From Belliella calami (lineage in GTDB: Bacteria > Bacteroidota > Bacteroidia > Cytophagales > Cyclobacteriaceae), in the NCBI RefSeq assembly GCF_022549695.1, contig NZ_JAKZGS010000010.1, positions 62,001-126,000 of the forward strand: a stretch of 64,000 nt of DNA. Direction: 5' to 3'. The notes below the pieces were generated by a model. The model did not search any database and was not told the DNA's origin. It worked only from the letters and a program-made list of their open reading frames with translations. This document shows positions 47,948 through 55,961 of the stretch, piece by piece. The number at the start of each line of letters is the position of its first letter. Position 1 is the first letter of the stretch. A program made the translations under genes and the position numbers.

Positions 47948-49387
47948 ATGAGTAAAAGCACAAGCTTAATTGCAAAGCTAAATGCAATCAATGAGTACGA
48001 ACGTGAACCAATCCCAGAGAGTAAATTAAAAGGATGGAAAAAATTCATTGGAACCTACGCTGGTGAACATACCGCTGGTACAGAATTCGTTTTAGGACCT
48101 CTCTTTGTCGCTCATGGTGCGACGGCAGTTGATTTGGTATCCGGCTTACTGATAGGAAACATTTTGGCAGTATTAAGCTGGGCATTTTTTACGGGAAGAA
48201 TAGCCGTCAAAACAAGACTTACGCTTTATTTCCAATTGGAAAAAATAGCTGGATCGAAGTTTACCCTTATATACAATTTGGTAAATGCAGGACTTTTCTG
48301 TTTCCTCGCAGGCGCCATGATAGCAGTATCTGCCACAGCAGTTGGAATCCCTTTCAATCTGGAAATGCCGACACTGACAGATGTCTTGCCGAATTCGCTT
48401 GGTTGGGTCTTGACAGTATTTGCGATCGGAACGATCACCACGATCGTAGCGATGTTTGGTTTTGAGCAAGTCTCAAAATTTGCAAACATTGCAGCTCCTT
48501 GGATGATCATGGTATTCATCGCAGCAGCTGTAGGCGTACTTCCAAGGCTTGGGATCAATTCTATTTCAGACTTTTGGCCTGTTGCCCAAGAGACTATTTG
48601 GAGTGGAGTGCCACTGGAAGGACAGAGTAAATTCACCTTTTGGCATATCATGTTTTTTGCATGGTTCTGCAATATGGCCATGCATATTGGTATGGCAGAT
48701 ATGTCTATCTTGAGGTATGCGAAAAAATGGACCGCAGGTTTTTCCACAGCTTCAGGTGTTTTTCTAGGTCATTACATTGCCTGGATTGCTTCAGGAATTC
48801 TCTATTCTCTATTTCTTCTAGAATCAAACAATAGCCTAACTTTCGCACCTGGACCTATTGCTTATGAAGCCGCTGGAATTGCAGGTGCTATTTGTGTTGT
48901 TATTGCAGGTTGGACTACGGCTAACCCTACACTTTACAGAGCAGGTTTGGCAATACAATCCATCAATCCAAATTGGAAAACTTGGAAAGTGACTTTGTTC
49001 GTAGGACTTTTCACCACGATTGCAGCATGCTTTCCAGCTTTGGTCATGAGATTATTGGAATTCGTAGCATTGTATGGTTTGATATTGATGCCACTTGGTG
49101 CAGTGATTTTCATAGATGTATATTATATGGATCGTTGGGGGCTGAAAAGCAACTATGCTTTGCTTTCAGGAAAAAAACTAAATCCAGCAGTAGCATTCAC
49201 GTGGGTTTTGACATTGGCGTTCTGCTTGGCTTTAAACCTATTTGCAGGAATCGAAATTTTCTTCTTGGGCTTACCGGGTTGGTTTGTGGCAGTGATTGCA
49301 TACTTGTTGTTCAGCAAATTGCTCCAAAAACCGATCACTGCAATTCCACAATCAAAAAATCCACTTGTTGAAAAGGCTTTAAACTAA
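47948..49387 (+). CDS. NCS1-family (purine-cytosine permease-like) symporter, candidate L-rhamnose importer
   Basis: The 479-residue integral membrane protein has about 12 hydrophobic segments. Its N-terminal cytoplasmic stretch leads into GTYAGEHTAGTEFVLGPLFVAHGA, and the middle has MFGFEQVSKFANIAAPWMIMV and AGWTTANPTLYRAGLAIQS, typical of nucleobase:cation symporter-1 proteins. No nucleobase gene is nearby; the gene has the regulon operator and stands behind the rhamnose-locus regulator, and no RhaT, MFS or ABC sugar importer is seen in the window. It is therefore the best candidate to bring L-rhamnose across the inner membrane. Family assignment good, substrate inferred. Confidence 0.75.
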   Translation: MSKSTSLIAKLNAINEYEREPIPESKLKGWKKFIGTYAGEHTAGTEFVLGPLFVAHGATAVDLVSGLLIGNILAVLSWAFFTGRIAVKTRLTLYFQLEKIAGSKFTLIYNLVNAGLFCFLAGAMIAVSATAVGIPFNLEMPTLTDVLPNSLGWVLTVFAIGTITTIVAMFGFEQVSKFANIAAPWMIMVFIAAAVGVLPRLGINSISDFWPVAQETIWSGVPLEGQSKFTFWHIMFFAWFCNMAMHIGMADMSILRYAKKWTAGFSTASGVFLGHYIAWIASGILYSLFLLESNNSLTFAPGPIAYEAAGIAGAICVVIAGWTTANPTLYRAGLAIQSINPNWKTWKVTLFVGLFTTIAACFPALVMRLLEFVALYGLILMPLGAVIFIDVYYMDRWGLKSNYALLSGKKLNPAVAFTWVLTLAFCLALNLFAGIEIFFLGLPGWFVAVIAYLLFSKLLQKPITAIPQSKNPLVEKALN

Positions 49388-49396
49388 GGAAAAACC

Positions 49397-49567
49397 ATGA
49401 AAAATCTACTCGTAGTATTATCAATTGTTGGATTGCTTTTCACGATAATCCCACCATTTTTGGTCTTTTCGGCAGTCATTGACCCAGCTACATCAAAAAA
49501 CCTGATGTTTGCAGGAACCTTGATTTGGTTTACATCTGCACCGTTTTGGTTAAATAAAAAATCTTAA
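49397..49567 (+). CDS. Small 56-residue membrane protein behind the permease
   Basis: An ATG 9 nt after the permease stop, preceded by GGAAAAACC, opens a 56-codon frame: MKNLLVVLSIVGLLFTIIPP, then a second hydrophobic segment (LMFAGTLIWFTSAPFW). Two transmembrane helices joined by VIDPATSKN are predicted by eye. Close spacing suggests co-translation with the permease, possibly as an accessory subunit. No family is recognised. Confidence 0.65.
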   Translation: MKNLLVVLSIVGLLFTIIPPFLVFSAVIDPATSKNLMFAGTLIWFTSAPFWLNKKS

Positions 49568-49570
49568 AAT

Positions 49571-49585
49571 GATTATCCGCAATGT
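49571..49585. repeat. Solitary MITE-like terminus
   Basis: GATTATCCGCAATGT repeats the outer end of the elements at 35601-35747 and 57262-57407 (GATTATCCGCAATTA). It lies directly before REP-like block 5. Confidence 0.35.
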
Positions 49586-49594
49586 CAATAATTG

Positions 49595-49815
49595 TCGCGT
49601 CCTGAAATTATTTGACACTTTTTTGTTTCAATTAGAGGAGTTCAACCCGCTTCGGGGTTGTTGGTCCTAACCATCATCTTTATTCCCCGCATTTCATACG
49701 GGGCTATTGAAATGTTGAAGCCCTTCAGGCTTGCGTTTTCCGAATATAACTTTGTGTCTTGGATCTTTGTCACGTCTCATATCTCACGTCTCATATCTTA
49801 TGTCTATTTTCTCAT
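49595..49815. repeat. REP-like intergenic block 5 (module-free version)
   Basis: It matches the second unit of block 3 through gtcctgaaattatttgac, attagaggagttcaaccc, gcttcggggttgttggtcc, CCCCGCATTTCATACGGGG and cttgcgttttccgaatata, but lacks the three inserted modules found there. The tctcatatctcacg tract abuts the lutC stop. Confidence 0.8.
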
Positions 49816-49821
49816 TTTCCT

Positions 49822-50382
49822 CTAAACCAACAAAACCCTCAAGCTCTTGGCTCCATGGGCACCAATGACCAGGGATTGTTCTATATCGGCAGTTTTTGAT
49901 GGGCCGGCGATGAAAACGCCAAAGCCTGAATGGGCTTGCCCGATGCGCTTGTAAGCTTCATGCATGTTGGGAACGAGGGTTGTTTTATCGACTACAATCA
50001 CCAAATGTTCTGTGATAAAAGGCAAAACCCTATGTCCAAGCTTGCTGTCATCAAGCCAAATTGCGCCATTTTCCCCAACACCAAAATCCCCTTCTATGAT
50101 AGCCAAATCTAAGTTTTTCAGTTCGTGTGGATCTTCTGGCAAACCGAAGTTGCTGTGTTTGGAATAAGACTCGGATGCTGAATAGACATTGACAAATTCC
50201 CCAGATTCTAGCAAATCCATCAGTGCTTCCTCTGAAATAATCTCTCCTTTGTTGGTTGTGATGGATGTTTTGAAGCTTTCGATGATGTCTGCCTCGTATT
50301 CAAACTGAGGTATCGCAGGCAGTTCCGAATTGTCGATTTTCAGTATTCTGATATCACTTAATATTTGCTCTCTACTATTCAT
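49822..50382 (-). CDS. lutC: Lactate utilisation protein C (LUD domain)
   Basis: The 186-residue protein is a LUD-domain protein of the LutC/YkgG type: LAIIEGDFGVGENGAIWLDD, FITEHLVIVVDKTTLVPNMHEAY, GFGVFIAGPSKTADIEQSLVIGAHGAKSLRVLLV. It forms, with LutA and LutB, the iron-sulfur L-lactate oxidation complex. Its start overlaps the lutB stop by 8 nt. It ends the lutABC unit right at REP-like block 5. Confidence 0.92.
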   Translation of the reverse strand: MNSREQILSDIRILKIDNSELPAIPQFEYEADIIESFKTSITTNKGEIISEEALMDLLESGEFVNVYSASESYSKHSNFGLPEDPHELKNLDLAIIEGDFGVGENGAIWLDDSKLGHRVLPFITEHLVIVVDKTTLVPNMHEAYKRIGQAHSGFGVFIAGPSKTADIEQSLVIGAHGAKSLRVLLV

Positions 50383-51739
50383 TTCCTTTGTTTTTGTACC
50401 AGTCTTTGAAAGATTGCTTTGGCAATTCAGGAAGATCCCTTTCCTTGCCCCAAGTATTCAGGTTGCTGTAAGTCACGCTTTCCGGAAGTATTTTGAGGCT
50501 ACCTCGCATGATCTGACCACTGATTTTGTAGGCAAAAGGAGTAGAGAAGATACCATTTGCGATCTTCATGGCGATGCTTTTGGCATTGATAGAGGATTGT
50601 GCTTTGGTGATTTCCTGTCTCCATTCATAGAGTTGCTCGTGGATGTTGATTTTGACAGGACATACATCAGAACATGACCCGCATAGCGTGGAGGCAAATG
50701 GCAATGTACTGTGTTTTTTGAGGTCAATTCCAGGTGAAAGGATAGATCCAATAGGTCCTGGCACTACGCTTCCATAAGAATATCCGCCACTTCTACGATA
50801 GATAGGACAAGTATTCATACATGCGCCACAGCGGATACATTTGAGGGAATTTCTAAATTTCTCCCTTCCCAGCTGCTTGGTTCTGCCATTGTCCAGAAGG
50901 ATGATGTGAATTTCCTTACCTTCAGATGGACTTCTAAAGTGGGAATTGTAATTGGTGATACTTTGCCCCGTAGCGGAGCGAGCCAGCAAGCGGAGAAACA
51001 CACCCAAGTGTTCCCTCTTTGGTATCAGTTTCTCAATCCCCATACAAGCGATGTGCGTGTCAGCCAGATGAACGCCCATATCTGCATTTCCTTCATTGGT
51101 GCAGACTACAAACTCCCCTGTTTCGGCAACACCAAAATTAACTCCTGTGATGGCCACTTTTGCAGCGAGGAATTTTTCCCGAAGGTGTTTCCTTGCAGCT
51201 TGTGTAAGGTAATAAGGATCATTATTCCCTTTTTCAGTTTGGAGTTTTTCATGGAAAATCTCCGAAATATGTTCTTTTTTGAGGTGGATTGCAGGAAGGA
51301 CAATGTGGCTTGGTGGCTGATTGAGGAACTGTACTATCCGCTCACCCAAATCCGTATCTACGACTTCCACACCATTTTCCTCCAAATATAGATTCAGGTG
51401 ACATTCCTCTGTCAAGATGGATTTACTTTTGACGATGGCCTTACAGTCTTTCTCTTCCAAGATCGAAAGCACAATTTGATTGTGTTCCTCTGCGTCTTTT
51501 GCCCAATGGATTTTTATGCCATTTTTGGTCGCATTTTTCTCAAACTCCACAAGGTAGGAATCGAGGTTGCTGAGGACATTGTCCTTGATCCCAGATGCCA
51601 ATTCCCTCAATTTTTCCCATTCTGGAATGGATTTGCTGGAAAGGTCTCTTTTATCACGGACAAACCACAAGGTCTCGTCATGCCATTTTGCATTGGATTT
51701 GTCTTCAAGAAATTTTGCTGCTTGAACTGGATGGTTCAT
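50375..51739 (-). CDS. lutB: Lactate utilisation iron-sulfur protein B
   Basis: The 454-residue protein has an N-terminal LUD domain (about 60-290, VAITGVNFGVAETGEFVVCTNEGNADM) and a C-terminal bacterial ferredoxin-like part with CIRCGACMNTCP (Cys301, 304, 307, 311) and CGSCSDVCP (Cys353, 356, 360), followed by the LutB C-terminal helix region. It would pass electrons from L-lactate oxidation to the respiratory chain. It overlaps lutA by 4 nt and lutC by 8 nt. Confidence 0.94.
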   Translation of the reverse strand: MNHPVQAAKFLEDKSNAKWHDETLWFVRDKRDLSSKSIPEWEKLRELASGIKDNVLSNLDSYLVEFEKNATKNGIKIHWAKDAEEHNQIVLSILEEKDCKAIVKSKSILTEECHLNLYLEENGVEVVDTDLGERIVQFLNQPPSHIVLPAIHLKKEHISEIFHEKLQTEKGNNDPYYLTQAARKHLREKFLAAKVAITGVNFGVAETGEFVVCTNEGNADMGVHLADTHIACMGIEKLIPKREHLGVFLRLLARSATGQSITNYNSHFRSPSEGKEIHIILLDNGRTKQLGREKFRNSLKCIRCGACMNTCPIYRRSGGYSYGSVVPGPIGSILSPGIDLKKHSTLPFASTLCGSCSDVCPVKINIHEQLYEWRQEITKAQSSINAKSIAMKIANGIFSTPFAYKISGQIMRGSLKILPESVTYSNLNTWGKERDLPELPKQSFKDWYKNKGNE

Positions 51740-52491
51740 ATAATGGCCTCGTTTAGTACTTCTGCAATGTGTTTGAATTTGATAGCTTGTTTGTTTCGGG
51801 AAGCTATTCCCGACAGATGCATGATACAGGACATGTCACCTCCGATGATGATTTCGGCATCTTTGCTGATATGGTCTTGAAGCCTGTCTTTGCCCATTTG
51901 AACCGAAAGGGCTTCTTCGGTGACTGCAAATGTTCCCCCAAAACCACAACACTCATCTTTTCTGCTCAACTCCACCCATTCCAATCCTTCGAATTTTGCT
52001 AGGAGTTGCTTGGCTTTATTGAAAACTGGCTGATTCAGTTCGCTGGAGGATGCCAGTCTCAAGCCTCGCTGACCATGGCAACTGGAATGAAAACCAACCC
52101 TGTGTGGATATGTTCCTTTGATATCGGTGATTTTCAGGATATCGGTGATAAACTCAGTCAATTCATAGACTTTATGCTGAATATCTTTTTGAAAGGTTTC
52201 TTTGCCTTCGATGCATGGAGCATGGTCTCTGACGTGGTGAACACAGCTTCCAGAGGGACAGACGATATAATCAAAGCTTTCGAAAGTGTCCAAAAAATGC
52301 TGGGTCGTAGCTACTGTATCCCTTTCATATCCAGCATTTGCCATGGGCTGACCACAGCAGGTTTGGTTCATGGGATAGCTGACATTACAACCTAATTTCT
52401 GAAGAAGCTCCAAAGTCGAAATAGCTACATTTGGATAAAATTGATCCACATAGCATGGAATAAAGAGACCTACTTTTTTGTTGATTGACAT
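51736..52491 (-). CDS. lutA: Lactate utilisation iron-sulfur protein A (CCG domain)
   Basis: The 251-residue protein has two cysteine-rich CCG domains (NQTCCGQPMANAGY about 40-55; KDECCGFGGTFAVTE about 180-195), the standard LutA/GlpC-like pattern. With LutB and LutC it oxidises L-lactate to pyruvate. The rhamnose link is functional: RhaEW makes L-lactate from lactaldehyde. It is first in lutABC, and a CAGGA-core site lies 57 nt upstream, which ties lactate oxidation to the same regulon. Confidence 0.93.
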   Translation of the reverse strand: MSINKKVGLFIPCYVDQFYPNVAISTLELLQKLGCNVSYPMNQTCCGQPMANAGYERDTVATTQHFLDTFESFDYIVCPSGSCVHHVRDHAPCIEGKETFQKDIQHKVYELTEFITDILKITDIKGTYPHRVGFHSSCHGQRGLRLASSSELNQPVFNKAKQLLAKFEGLEWVELSRKDECCGFGGTFAVTEEALSVQMGKDRLQDHISKDAEIIIGGDMSCIMHLSGIASRNKQAIKFKHIAEVLNEAII

Positions 52492-52539
52492 ATTTTTTGA
52501 ATCAATAATTTAATTTCAATTTCGATAAAACGCTACTTT

Positions 52540-52556
52540 TTAACATCCTGTAGTGT
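52540..52556 (-). promoter_or_regulatory. CAGGA-core operator candidate (lutABC)
   Basis: Minus-strand reading ACACTA-CAGGA-TGTTAA, core 52546-52550, 57 nt before the lutA ATG. It lies in the region shared with the divergent lipoprotein gene at 52629. Confidence 0.55.
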
Positions 52557-52628
52557 CGGGTAGCGTTAATTAAATAAATCGTTGGATTTGAACTTGGCAA
52601 TTGTTAATTTGATGATAAATTGTTAGTT

Positions 52629-53765
52629 ATGAAAATCCAGATTGCTAAGCAGCTTTATGTTTTCGCCTTTCTTTTAGGTGTATTTTTCATCAGCTCCTGC
52701 TCCAATTCAGAGAGAAGTGAAGGTACTACTATTTCTTACGAATTGATGCAAGTAGATTCTTTCAGGGTAGATAGGGAAAATAGAATCCGCATATTGGATT
52801 TTAATTCAAATAGGTCAGAATACTTAGCATTTGATCTGGTTACTCATGAATTTGTGCAACTTGACCAAAGAGGAAAGGTATTGAATGCGGTAATGAAACA
52901 AGGTGAAGGACCTGATGAATACAATACAAGTATTTTGGCAGCTTCATTTAACCATGAAGATGATGGTTATTTTCTTCAAAGCTCGAATGAGTTTATTTGG
53001 TATTCTGATGATTGGAAAGTGAAAGAACGATTACACATTCCTGCCAATTCCACGATACATACTTATGGTGGACCAAAACTTAGCGTTCCGTATTTTCGAA
53101 TCAAAGACAGCTCTTCACCTTATTTCCTCACAAGTTTTTTTTCAGGAATTCAAGTGCATGCTTTCGAAACAAAAGATGACCTTTCTGAAGAAATGATGAT
53201 CGAATATTACAATCCATCCAAAGACTCGCTAGAATGGGCATTACCTTTTGATAAACAGTATTTTTCTTCTTCTGAACTTAGTGAAAAGAAAATCAGCCCC
53301 AAGCAAATCTATGTATTGAATAGAGAAGCAAATCTTATGTATTTGACTTTTGAAAACTCCAAAACTATCGGAGTCTATGATTTGTCCAAAGATTTTGAAT
53401 TGAAACAAACATTGCCTTATGAACATCAAAATTTCATTCCTACCAACAAATCCAGAAATATTGCTCTTTTTGATTTGGGATCAGATAAACTGGCACTTTT
53501 ATACTATTCAGGCTTGTCGGAAGGGGATATACAACTGAAAAAGGATGCTGATTCCGATTATCTTTTTTATCAGGATCCAGCGCTTTTCAGGTTTATAATT
53601 ATAGAAAAAGATGGTTCAGGAAGCCATGAAATCATGTTTCCTTCTAGTGGCGAACCCCATTCAGAATTTGTACAACTTCCCGATAATAGAATTTTGATCA
53701 GAAAAAAAGACAATCCTAATATTGAACAAGAGTATTCAGATTATTTGGTTTTTGATCTTAAGTAG
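52629..53765 (+). CDS. Propeller-type lipoprotein (DUF4221/6-bladed family-like)
   Basis: Start set at the ATG of MKIQIAKQLY; a TTG nine bases upstream is rejected. The 378-residue lipoprotein (ISSC, Cys24) has repeated beta-strand blocks (IRILDFNSNRSEYLAFDL, LVTHEFVQLDQRGKVLNAVMKQGEGPDEY) typical of Bacteroidota six-bladed propeller lipoproteins of unknown function. It is divergent from lutABC. No link to pectin breakdown can be shown from sequence. Confidence 0.55.
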   Translation: MKIQIAKQLYVFAFLLGVFFISSCSNSERSEGTTISYELMQVDSFRVDRENRIRILDFNSNRSEYLAFDLVTHEFVQLDQRGKVLNAVMKQGEGPDEYNTSILAASFNHEDDGYFLQSSNEFIWYSDDWKVKERLHIPANSTIHTYGGPKLSVPYFRIKDSSSPYFLTSFFSGIQVHAFETKDDLSEEMMIEYYNPSKDSLEWALPFDKQYFSSSELSEKKISPKQIYVLNREANLMYLTFENSKTIGVYDLSKDFELKQTLPYEHQNFIPTNKSRNIALFDLGSDKLALLYYSGLSEGDIQLKKDADSDYLFYQDPALFRFIIIEKDGSGSHEIMFPSSGEPHSEFVQLPDNRILIRKKDNPNIEQEYSDYLVFDLK

Positions 53766-53781
53766 TGGATTGTTTAATAAG

Positions 53782-53805
53782 TTTTTATGGTTGTAACCAT
53801 AAAAA
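53782..53805. promoter_or_regulatory. Perfect inverted repeat behind the propeller lipoprotein
   Basis: Two 11-nt arms around GT start 16 nt after the stop at 53765. It may form a terminator-like hairpin, although no U-run follows outside the stem, or it may be a protein-binding site. Confidence 0.45.
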
Positions 53806-54043
53806 TATCCTAAAAAATTGGTCTTTTTTGGGTTTTAACCATAAAAAAGTCTAAAAGTAGGTTTCTACTAATTTGCAAAATGTTTACTTAAATTGTCGTT
53901 TATATTTCTATATCAATTTTAAAATTTGATATACGCCTTTTCAGTGCAAGTTTTTTGGGCCACAGATAAATAATCTGTTGTAATTTTTTCTTGCTTATAA
54001 TTGATGAACTTTCGAAATCAACTTTATACAAGTGCATAGAAAT

Positions 54044-54137
54044 GACCCTCAATAGGGTCAAACCTCTCAATAACCATAGGTGGAACCTATGGAAAAAAGC
54101 TCATATCGATTAACTCCTATCGACCCTGAAGCGGTCG
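54044..54137. repeat. Three-hairpin REP-like element (block 6), stem-diverged
   Basis: GACCCTCAATAGGGTC (54044-54059), CCATAGGTGGAACCTATGG (54074-54092), CGACCCTGAAGCGGTCG (54121-54137), with linker aaacctctcaata. Order, spacing and linker match block 4 at 43304-43399, but every stem has different, still pairing, bases. Confidence 0.7.
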
Positions 54138-54369
54138 AACTTTTTCCTATACAGAGAATTGATTCATTTTTGTGATGTTGGATCGAATTATTCAAATCCA
54201 AACTAGGTTGGCAGCAAATCGAATAATTTTTTCCCTAGGTTTATATTAGGTTATTGAGAAGTTACTTTTCTTCTTTCTTTTTAGAACCTCCACATATCAG
54301 TTCCAATGAAAGGCAATGAGCTACTCAGTAGTGGAATTGCCGATATCGGCAAAAGTAGAGATAAGTCTA

Positions 54370-54577
54370 ATGTATATTTCAGTAAGTGATTTTTCAAAAA
54401 AATGGAACATTCCTGAAAGAACGGTTCGGAATTATCATTGATGAAGATTTAAAGTTGTTTTATTATCGAGGATTGCAGGAATGGAATCATATCAGGGAAT
54501 ATTTAATGGATATTTGCCTTACTGCCCAAGATAATTATAAGGCTATTCTAAAGTATTTTGAAATTGAGTTTTTATAA
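54370..54577 (+). pseudogene. Internally deleted HTH-Fic family gene
   Basis: The ATG at 54370 starts MYISVSDFSKKWNIPERTVR, the HTH N-terminus common in HTH-Fic proteins, which stops after 23 codons. In another frame, from about 54431, comes IIIDEDLKLFYYRGLQEWN and later CLTAQDNYKAILKYFEIEF, the usual C-terminus of the same protein family. The Fic core, some 200 residues with HPFxDGNGR, is missing. The junction at about 54430-54440 joins the two ends with a frameshift, so this is a dead remnant. Confidence 0.75.
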
Positions 54578-54629
54578 ACAGTATGTGATTATAAATTCTA
54601 TTTGAAAGCAAGGCACTTAAAAATCACTA

Positions 54630-55961
54630 TTACCCATCCACAGCAACTTTATTCACCAAAATAGCAGCTCCCAAAGCAGTTCCCAAAGCAAAATCTGTCG
54701 TTTCCACACTGATATTTTGGAGTTTTTGGCGGAGCATTTCTACAAACATCTCGTTGGCATTGAATCCACCATCGATATACAATCTCTTTACAGAAGTATC
54801 AGCTAAGACTAACCGAAGTGAGGCCACTTGTAATTCTGTAAGCTCATCCAAGAAACAATAATATGCTTCTTCAAATGTATCAAATTGGGAAAAATCATTT
54901 TTCTCGGCTTGGGATATTCCATAAACTTCCGGTTTCAGATATTCGAAGCGGAATTTCTTGGTTTTACAGGCCTTTGTTTTTTCGTAATGGATAGGATCAA
55001 ATTTCAAAGCCTTGTAATACCCTTTTTCTAGCTTGAAATATTCGTAAAGCTTCTCGATTTGGTGTTTGTGTTCTTCACCAATAAAAAGTCGGCTAATCTT
55101 GATAGGCTGACCATGAATACCAATGAAATGAAGGCAGTCTTTTTCCAATTCATCCAAAGTCAGCTCTTCGTTGTTGAAAGGATTGATACTAATGGCCCAA
55201 GTCCCAGTGGATAAGAGGGCAAAAGGTTCTGTATTGTTGATCAGGTAAGGTAATAGTGCAGAAGAGGAATCATGTACACCCACGCCTACCGACATCGACT
55301 GCTTGCGGAATGAAATAGGGAAAGTCTCAGCCGAATCCACTGCTCTTGGCAAAAACTTCAATAGATCTTCACTCTCTAGCCATTGATGATAGCTATTGTT
55401 TTTGAAATCCCATAGACCAGTGTGACAACCGATACTTGTGTAATCTGAGACCATTTTCCCTGTAAACATATAGCTCAGATACTGGGGAAGGTGGAGGGTA
55501 TTGTGGATTTTTTTGAATAATTCAGGTTTGCGGTATTTGAGCCAATATAACTGCAGACCCGAATTGACCATACCCAAAGCAGGTGAGGAAGTTGCCTGGC
55601 AGAAATTTTCCTTTGGGCCATATTTTTTATAGAAATCCTCTAAAAGATCCTTTGGGTATTCTTTGGTATAATTATACAACGGTGTGATCGGGTCTCCCTC
55701 TCTATCCAAATGAACAAGTGATGCTCCATAGGTTGTAAAATTGAGTTTTCTGATGTTGAATTCCTCCAAAGCAAGTGCTTGGGTAAGGGTGTCTTTAATC
55801 CAGTTTGTCAACTCCTTGATGGATTCACAAGGATCTCCGTCTTCATCTTGTATATATTCCAAGCGATGATAGACTTTATATACTTCCTTGAAATTCACAT
55901 CAAAAAGAAAGAACTTCTTATTGGTTTTTCCTATATCAAATATGGCAGTAACAGGTATCAT
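54630..55961 (-). CDS. rhaB: L-rhamnulokinase (FGGY family)
   Basis: The 443-residue protein is a sugar kinase of the FGGY superfamily: AIFDIGKTNKKFFLFD at the N-terminal phosphate loop, SIGCHTGLWDF in the middle, LLSTGTWAISINPF and LYIDGGFNANEMFVEML plus GTALGAAILVNK in the C-terminal ATP domain. It phosphorylates L-rhamnulose to L-rhamnulose-1-phosphate. The start shares one base with the rhaI stop (TAATG). It is the shorter, FGGY-like rhamnulokinase form used with RhaI-type isomerases rather than the E. coli RhaB type; the symbol follows function. Confidence 0.88.
   Translation of the reverse strand: MIPVTAIFDIGKTNKKFFLFDVNFKEVYKVYHRLEYIQDEDGDPCESIKELTNWIKDTLTQALALEEFNIRKLNFTTYGASLVHLDREGDPITPLYNYTKEYPKDLLEDFYKKYGPKENFCQATSSPALGMVNSGLQLYWLKYRKPELFKKIHNTLHLPQYLSYMFTGKMVSDYTSIGCHTGLWDFKNNSYHQWLESEDLLKFLPRAVDSAETFPISFRKQSMSVGVGVHDSSSALLPYLINNTEPFALLSTGTWAISINPFNNEELTLDELEKDCLHFIGIHGQPIKISRLFIGEEHKHQIEKLYEYFKLEKGYYKALKFDPIHYEKTKACKTKKFRFEYLKPEVYGISQAEKNDFSQFDTFEEAYYCFLDELTELQVASLRLVLADTSVKRLYIDGGFNANEMFVEMLRQKLQNISVETTDFALGTALGAAILVNKVAVDG

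Larger units (their letters stand above)
53766..54369. other. Gene-poor region between the propeller lipoprotein and the Fic remnant
   Basis: It contains a perfect palindrome TTTTTATGGTT-GT-AACCATAAAAA at 53782-53805 with a partial second copy at 53824-53848, the three-hairpin element at 54044-54137 and a TTGCCGATATCGGCAA palindrome near 54324. Nothing coding was recognised. Confidence 0.6.

Noticed and set aside
51790-51816. TCGGGAAGCTATTCCCGA palindrome as a REP module
   Set aside because: It lies inside the conserved lutA coding frame and encodes normal residues; probably chance.
49822-52491. lutABC as an unrelated passenger
   Set aside because: RhaEW produces L-lactate, and the lutA leader has the locus-wide CAGGA site at the common spacing.
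52620-52628. TTG start for the propeller lipoprotein
   Set aside because: The ATG at 52629 gives a standard lipoprotein signal.
54386-54577. Intact 63-residue gene
   Set aside because: Its first residues are an off-frame reading of the HTH segment; only the later part matches the C-terminus of Fic-type proteins.
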